Part shown: one piece after another, positions 60,661 to 64,000 of the stretch | Layout: every line of letters starts with the position of its first letter | Numbering within the stretch: position 1 is the stretch's first letter | DNA from: an uncultured Rhodospirillales bacterium | GTDB taxonomy: Bacteria > Pseudomonadota > Alphaproteobacteria > CACIAM-22H2 | DNA length: 64,000 bases | Reading direction: 5' to 3' | Assembly: GCA_937926175.1 (NCBI GenBank) | Contig: CALANV010000044.1 | Location: 124,001-188,000 of the forward strand | Position numbers and translations under genes: made by a program | Notes under the pieces: model-generated | Told to the model about the DNA's origin: nothing | Databases searched by the model: none | Seen by the model: the letters and a program-made list of their open reading frames with translations, nothing else

Positions 60661-60746
60661 TCCCTGACCGGCACGGGGAAAGGTGCGCGGCAGACTTGTC
60701 CGGTCACGCGCGGAGCGTCGGCCTCCATCCTGACCACGCTTTTTGC

Positions 60747-60803
60747 CTTCACGCCGACCGGCGTGAAGCCGTGCGCCGTTCGGCCTTGCCTCGCCGAACG
60801 GCG
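60747..60803. repeat. Two adjacent perfect hairpins before the epimerase gene
   Basis: CTTCACGCCG-AC-CGGCGTGAAG (60747-60768) and CGCCGTTCGGC-N8-GCCGAACGGCG (60774-60803) follow the histone-deacetylase-like gene. Neither has a T-run after it on the + strand. They may end transcription with factor help or bind a regulator. Confidence 0.65.
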
Positions 60804-60849
60804 TGCCTCTAGGCTAGGGGCCGGCGAAATCCTGCGGAGCCTGAGGCAC

Positions 60850-61902
60850 GTGACCGACGCTGATACGCTGGATCCGTCTGATCTGCCCGACCGCTTCGTC
60901 GACGTCGACGATCTCGAGGAGTTCATGACGCGGCCATCGGCTGCGTTGCGACGCGATCTGGTGCGCGTGCCGGGCGACATCCTGATACTCGGAATCGGCG
61001 GCAAGATGGGGCCGACGCTGGCGCGACTCGCGAAGCGCGCGGCACCCGACAAGCGCATTGTGGGCGTCGCACGCTTCAGCGAGCCCGGGCTTCGCGAGAA
61101 GCTCGAGTCCTGGAGCATCGAATGCATCGCCGCCGACCTGCTCGACCGCGCCGCGGTTGAGCGGCTGCCGAAGCTGCCGAACGTGATCTTCATGGCCGGA
61201 CGCAAGTTCGGCTCGGCCGGCGCGGAACATCTGACGTGGGCCATGAATGCGTATGTCCCGGCGATCGTCGCCGAGGCGTTCGCCGGGTCGCGCATCGTCG
61301 CGTTCTCTACGGGTTGCGTCTATCCGTATGTCGATGTGCTGCACCAGGGCGCGACCGAAGCGACGCCGATCGGACCGCCGGCCGGCGAATATGCGTGGTC
61401 GTGCGTCGGACGCGAGCGCGTGTTCGAGTATTTCTCGCGCACGAAGGGAACGCCGGGGCGGATCATCCGCCTCAATTACGCGATCGACATGCGCTACGGC
61501 GTCCTGCACGACATTGCCCGCAAGGTCATGAACGGGACGCCGATCAACTTGGCGACCGGACACGTCAACGTCATCTGGCAGGGCGATGCGAACGCGCAGG
61601 TGCTGCGTGCACTGCTCCACTGTACCAATCCGACCAGCCCGCTGAACGTCAGCGGGCCCGAGACGGCAAGTGTCTACGCTCTTGCCCGCGCCTTCGGCAA
61701 ACGGCTCGGTCGCGAGCCGGTCTTCGTCGGCCGCGAAGAGGCGACGGCGTGGCTCGTCAACACCGCCGAGGCGGTACGGCTGTTCGGCTATCCGCTCGTG
61801 CCGCTGCCGCGCATGATCGACTGGGTTGCCGACTGGGTCGGGTCGGGCAAGGCAAGCCTGGGGAAGGACACCCATTTCGATACGCGCGACGGTGTGTTCT
61901 GA
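60850..61902 (+). CDS. NAD-dependent epimerase/dehydratase-family protein
   Basis: The 350-residue extended SDR has ILILGIGGKMGPTLARLAKRAAP as the NAD-binding segment (a G-x-G-G-x-x-G variant of the classical motif), RIVAFSTGCVYP, and a Tyr in EYAWSCVGRERVFEYFS where a classical Y-x-x-x-K would be (here Y-A-W-S-C). The catalytic Lys is therefore not visible. GTG 60850 is the chosen start; an earlier GTG at 60763 lies inside a hairpin. The downstream GNAT gene overlaps by 11 bp. Confidence 0.78.
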   Translation: MTDADTLDPSDLPDRFVDVDDLEEFMTRPSAALRRDLVRVPGDILILGIGGKMGPTLARLAKRAAPDKRIVGVARFSEPGLREKLESWSIECIAADLLDRAAVERLPKLPNVIFMAGRKFGSAGAEHLTWAMNAYVPAIVAEAFAGSRIVAFSTGCVYPYVDVLHQGATEATPIGPPAGEYAWSCVGRERVFEYFSRTKGTPGRIIRLNYAIDMRYGVLHDIARKVMNGTPINLATGHVNVIWQGDANAQVLRALLHCTNPTSPLNVSGPETASVYALARAFGKRLGREPVFVGREEATAWLVNTAEAVRLFGYPLVPLPRMIDWVADWVGSGKASLGKDTHFDTRDGVF

Positions 61903-62833
61903 GCGCGCGAGGCTGCCGCCGGGCATCAATGCGCGCCCGCTGGTCGCAGCCGACATACCGGCGGCGCTGCGTCTTTCCGAGGAGGCAGGCTGGAATCAAG
62001 GTCGCGGCCGATTGGCGGCTGTGCTGGCGGCCGGGCAGGGTATCGGCGCCACCGATGGCGACATGCTGGTGGCGACGGCGCTGACGTTGCCCTATGGTGA
62101 TCCGGGCTCCGGTTCGGCGTCCCCGTTCGGCTGGATCAGCATGGTCCTGGTGACCGCCGCATGGCGCCGTCGCGGACTCGCCACGTGGCTGCTGAACCGC
62201 TGTATCCGCGTGTTTCGGGCCGATGGCCGTACGGCGGTGCTCGACGCGACCCCGGCCGGCCGCGAAGTGTCTCTGCGGCTCGGGTTCCGCGACGGCCCGC
62301 GGCTCATGCGGTTCGAAGGGGGACGGCCGGCGGTGACGGGCACGGCGCCGGCCGGCGTGGAGATCCGGTCATTCCACCCCGAGGACATGGCGACGGCCGC
62401 GGAACTGGACGTCCGCGTCTTCGGTGGCAACCGGCGCGCCGTGCTCGCCGATCTTGCCCGGAGCCAGTTCAGCGCGGCCTGGGTCGCGTGGCAGGATGGG
62501 CGTCTCGCGACCCAGATCAGCCCCCTGGTCGCGACGGCGCCGGCACTCGCCATCGCCCTGTTCGCACGGGCATCGACAGGGGCGACGCAGGCGCACCTGT
62601 TCGTGGACGCCTTCGCGGACCAGTCGGACTTCACCGCCCATCTGACGGCGCTCGGATTTCGGCCGCAGCGACCGTTCACGCGCATGTCCCTGGGCGGCGC
62701 TGCGCCGGGGCGGCACGATCTGCTCTTCGCGGCCGCCGGTCCGAACTGGGCTGAGCCGCGGGCGCATCGGCACTTCGGTTTCGCGAAATCCGCTCGGGGC
62801 AGCGCAGGATATTGCGCCCTGGTGCGTGAATAG
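61892..62833 (+). CDS. GNAT-family N-acetyltransferase (two-domain)
   Basis: The protein (313 residues) has an N-terminal GNAT domain (INARPLVAADIPAALRLSEEAGWNQGRGR..., acetyl-CoA site ISMVLVTAAWRRRGLATWLLNRCI) and a second GNAT-like domain (VEIRSFHPEDMATAAELDVRVFGGNRRAVLADLARSQ). GTG 61892 overlaps the epimerase stop, so both are probably translated together. The substrate is unknown. Frames extending farther upstream would run through the epimerase gene. Confidence 0.85.
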   Translation: MCSERARLPPGINARPLVAADIPAALRLSEEAGWNQGRGRLAAVLAAGQGIGATDGDMLVATALTLPYGDPGSGSASPFGWISMVLVTAAWRRRGLATWLLNRCIRVFRADGRTAVLDATPAGREVSLRLGFRDGPRLMRFEGGRPAVTGTAPAGVEIRSFHPEDMATAAELDVRVFGGNRRAVLADLARSQFSAAWVAWQDGRLATQISPLVATAPALAIALFARASTGATQAHLFVDAFADQSDFTAHLTALGFRPQRPFTRMSLGGAAPGRHDLLFAAAGPNWAEPRAHRHFGFAKSARGSAGYCALVRE

Positions 62834-62925
62834 GAAGGTGCATGGGCGCTCCTCCGATGGGGCGACGTGCACGACGTTTCAAAGTTGCCGGACCGCGGCG
62901 CAGAACCCATATCTCCGATTGCCAC

Positions 62926-64000
62926 ATGACAGAACGGATCATCCGATCGCCCGACGGCGGGGCCGCCGCATCGGTCGCGGAACTCAAGACCGGCAGCCCG
63001 TCGCGACGGGCGGTTCGGCCCGTCGCTCGGCGCCCGCGCCGCTGGATCCACTGGGCCTTGCTGGGGCTGGTTCTGCTGATCGCCGGCGGCTGGTTGTGGT
63101 GGTCCTCGGACCAGAAGCCTCAGGACACGTTCGTGACGGCGGTCGTCGAGCGCGGCGACGTCGAGGACAGCACGACGGCGCTGGGCAGTCTTCAGCCCCG
63201 CGAGTACGTGGACGTCGGCACCCAGGTGTCGGGACAGCTCCGGCGGCTCTATTACGAGGTCGGTGCGACGGTCGAGAAGGGCGCGCTGCTCGCCGAGATC
63301 GATCCGACCGTCTACATCGCGCGGGTCGAGGCCGATCGGGCGCAGCTCCTGAACCTGCGTGCGCAGCTCATGGACAAGCAGGCCCAGCTCGTCCTCGCGC
63401 AGCAGCAGGCTCAGCGCCAGCGCAATCTGGCCAGGGCGAACGCGACCAGCGAGGAGGCGGTGCAGAGCGCGGAGGCCGCGCTGCGTTCGGCCGAGGCGCA
63501 GGTCGAGGCGCTGAAGGCGCAGATCCAGCAGACCGAGTCGACGCTCAAGGGCGACGAGGCCAATCTCGGCTACACCAAGATCTACGCGCCGATGGCCGGC
63601 ACGATCGTGTCGCAGACCGCCCGGCAGGGACAGACTCTCAATGCCAATCAGCAGGCGCCGATCATCTACCGCATCGCCGATCTCTCGACGATGACCGTAT
63701 GGACGCAGGTGTCGGAGGCCGACGTCACCAAGCTTCGCATCGGCATGGATGCCTATTTCACCACGCTCGGCCAACCTGATCGCCGCTGGTACGGCAAGCT
63801 GCGGCAGATTCTGCCGACGCCGGAGGTCGTCAACAACGTCGTGCTCTACAACGCGCTGTTCGACGTGCCGAATCCGAACAACGAACTGTTGCCCCAGATG
63901 TCGGCCCAGGTCTTCTTCGTTTCGGCCGCGGCGAAGAACGTGCTGACCGTGCCGGTCGCCGCATTGCGGCCGATCGGCCGCCCGGGTTCGCCGGGTGATG
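62926..64000 (+). CDS. Efflux RND/MacA-type periplasmic adaptor, C-terminally cut by the window
   Basis: The frame is open from ATG 62926 to the window end, giving at least 358 residues. An N-terminal cytosolic stretch and one membrane helix (IHWALLGLVLLIAGGWLWWSS, about residues 40-60) are followed by VERGDVEDSTTALGSLQPREYVDVGTQVSGQLRRLYYEVGATVEKGALLAEID, the biotinyl-lipoyl half. A long coiled coil (about residues 135-205) and YTKIYAPMAGTIVSQTARQGQTLNANQQAP close the hairpin. These are the MacA/HlyD-family signatures. A MacB ABC transporter would be expected downstream. Confidence 0.88.
   Translation, partial: MTERIIRSPDGGAAASVAELKTGSPSRRAVRPVARRPRRWIHWALLGLVLLIAGGWLWWSSDQKPQDTFVTAVVERGDVEDSTTALGSLQPREYVDVGTQVSGQLRRLYYEVGATVEKGALLAEIDPTVYIARVEADRAQLLNLRAQLMDKQAQLVLAQQQAQRQRNLARANATSEEAVQSAEAALRSAEAQVEALKAQIQQTESTLKGDEANLGYTKIYAPMAGTIVSQTARQGQTLNANQQAPIIYRIADLSTMTVWTQVSEADVTKLRIGMDAYFTTLGQPDRRWYGKLRQILPTPEVVNNVVLYNALFDVPNPNNELLPQMSAQVFFVSAAAKNVLTVPVAALRPIGRPGSPGD

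Noticed and set aside
62826..63779. Long + strand reading frame over the adaptor gene
   Set aside because: It has an Arg/Ala/Gly-rich composition with no family pattern and is a shadow of the MacA-like gene that starts at 62926 in another frame.

Overview
This 64 kb GC-rich window is bacterial and most resembles an alphaproteobacterium of the Rhodospirillales/Hyphomicrobiales kind. Supporting signs are the J-domain protein–cobS–cobT block of aerobic cobalamin synthesis, DUF2852, DUF3775 and DUF1194 proteins, TAXI-type TRAP transporters, many solute-binding proteins, and dense coding with ATGA-type overlaps. I see no tRNA, rRNA, insertion sequence, prophage or CRISPR array. The window cuts genes at both ends: a UxaA/SuyB-family gene on the left and a MacA-like adaptor on the right.

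1–14.3 kb (+ strand) is one long catabolic array. It holds the C-terminus of a SuyB-like sulfolactate sulfo-lyase, a fumarate-reductase/succinate-dehydrogenase-like complex (FeS subunit, two cytochrome b subunits and a distant flavoprotein), a TauE/SafE exporter, a NitT/TauT-type ABC importer, a two-subunit class-I fumarase-like hydratase, an SlcC-like 2-hydroxyacid dehydrogenase and a ComC-like dehydrogenase. An acyl-CoA dehydrogenase, a class III CoA-transferase and a hot-dog hydratase follow. The set suggests a TCA-like route for a sulfonated dicarboxylic acid that ends in sulfolactate cleavage. At least five of these genes carry a nonsense codon or frameshift, all between 0.6 and 8.3 kb, so the route is either decaying or badly read here.

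14.4–24 kb holds housekeeping and mixed genes: J-domain protein, cobS, cobT, a dienelactone-hydrolase-like protein, a phytase-like lipoprotein, RlpA, an EamA transporter, a DUF3775 protein and a VOC protein. 23.8–30.7 kb is a D-glutamate-type unit. A LysR regulator lies convergent to dgcA and dgcN, and a divergent TAXI-TRAP transporter is separated from them by two ATAAC-N5-GTTAT boxes. 30.7–40 kb holds an RlmM-like methyltransferase, a VWA protein, a macro-domain protein, an SDR, a BigR/SqrR-like ArsR repressor with two cysteines, a TetR/DUF2852 pair with matching palindromes, and a phosphoribosyltransferase.

40.1–54.1 kb is a second catabolic island. It has an amidohydrolase, a three-subunit molybdenum hydroxylase with a CoxG-like protein, a DUF1116 (AllG-like) protein, a complete Liv-type ABC importer with two paralogous binding proteins, a MarR regulator and a PhyH-family dioxygenase. 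Three copies of one palindrome (CG-N3-GTRTAC-N3-CG) sit at its promoters, which suggests a single MarR regulon for uptake and breakdown of an N-containing, probably cyclic, substrate.

54.3–64 kb holds a second TAXI-TRAP system, thiC with a TPP riboswitch, a histone-deacetylase-like amidohydrolase, an NAD-dependent epimerase, a GNAT acetyltransferase and the start of an efflux adaptor.
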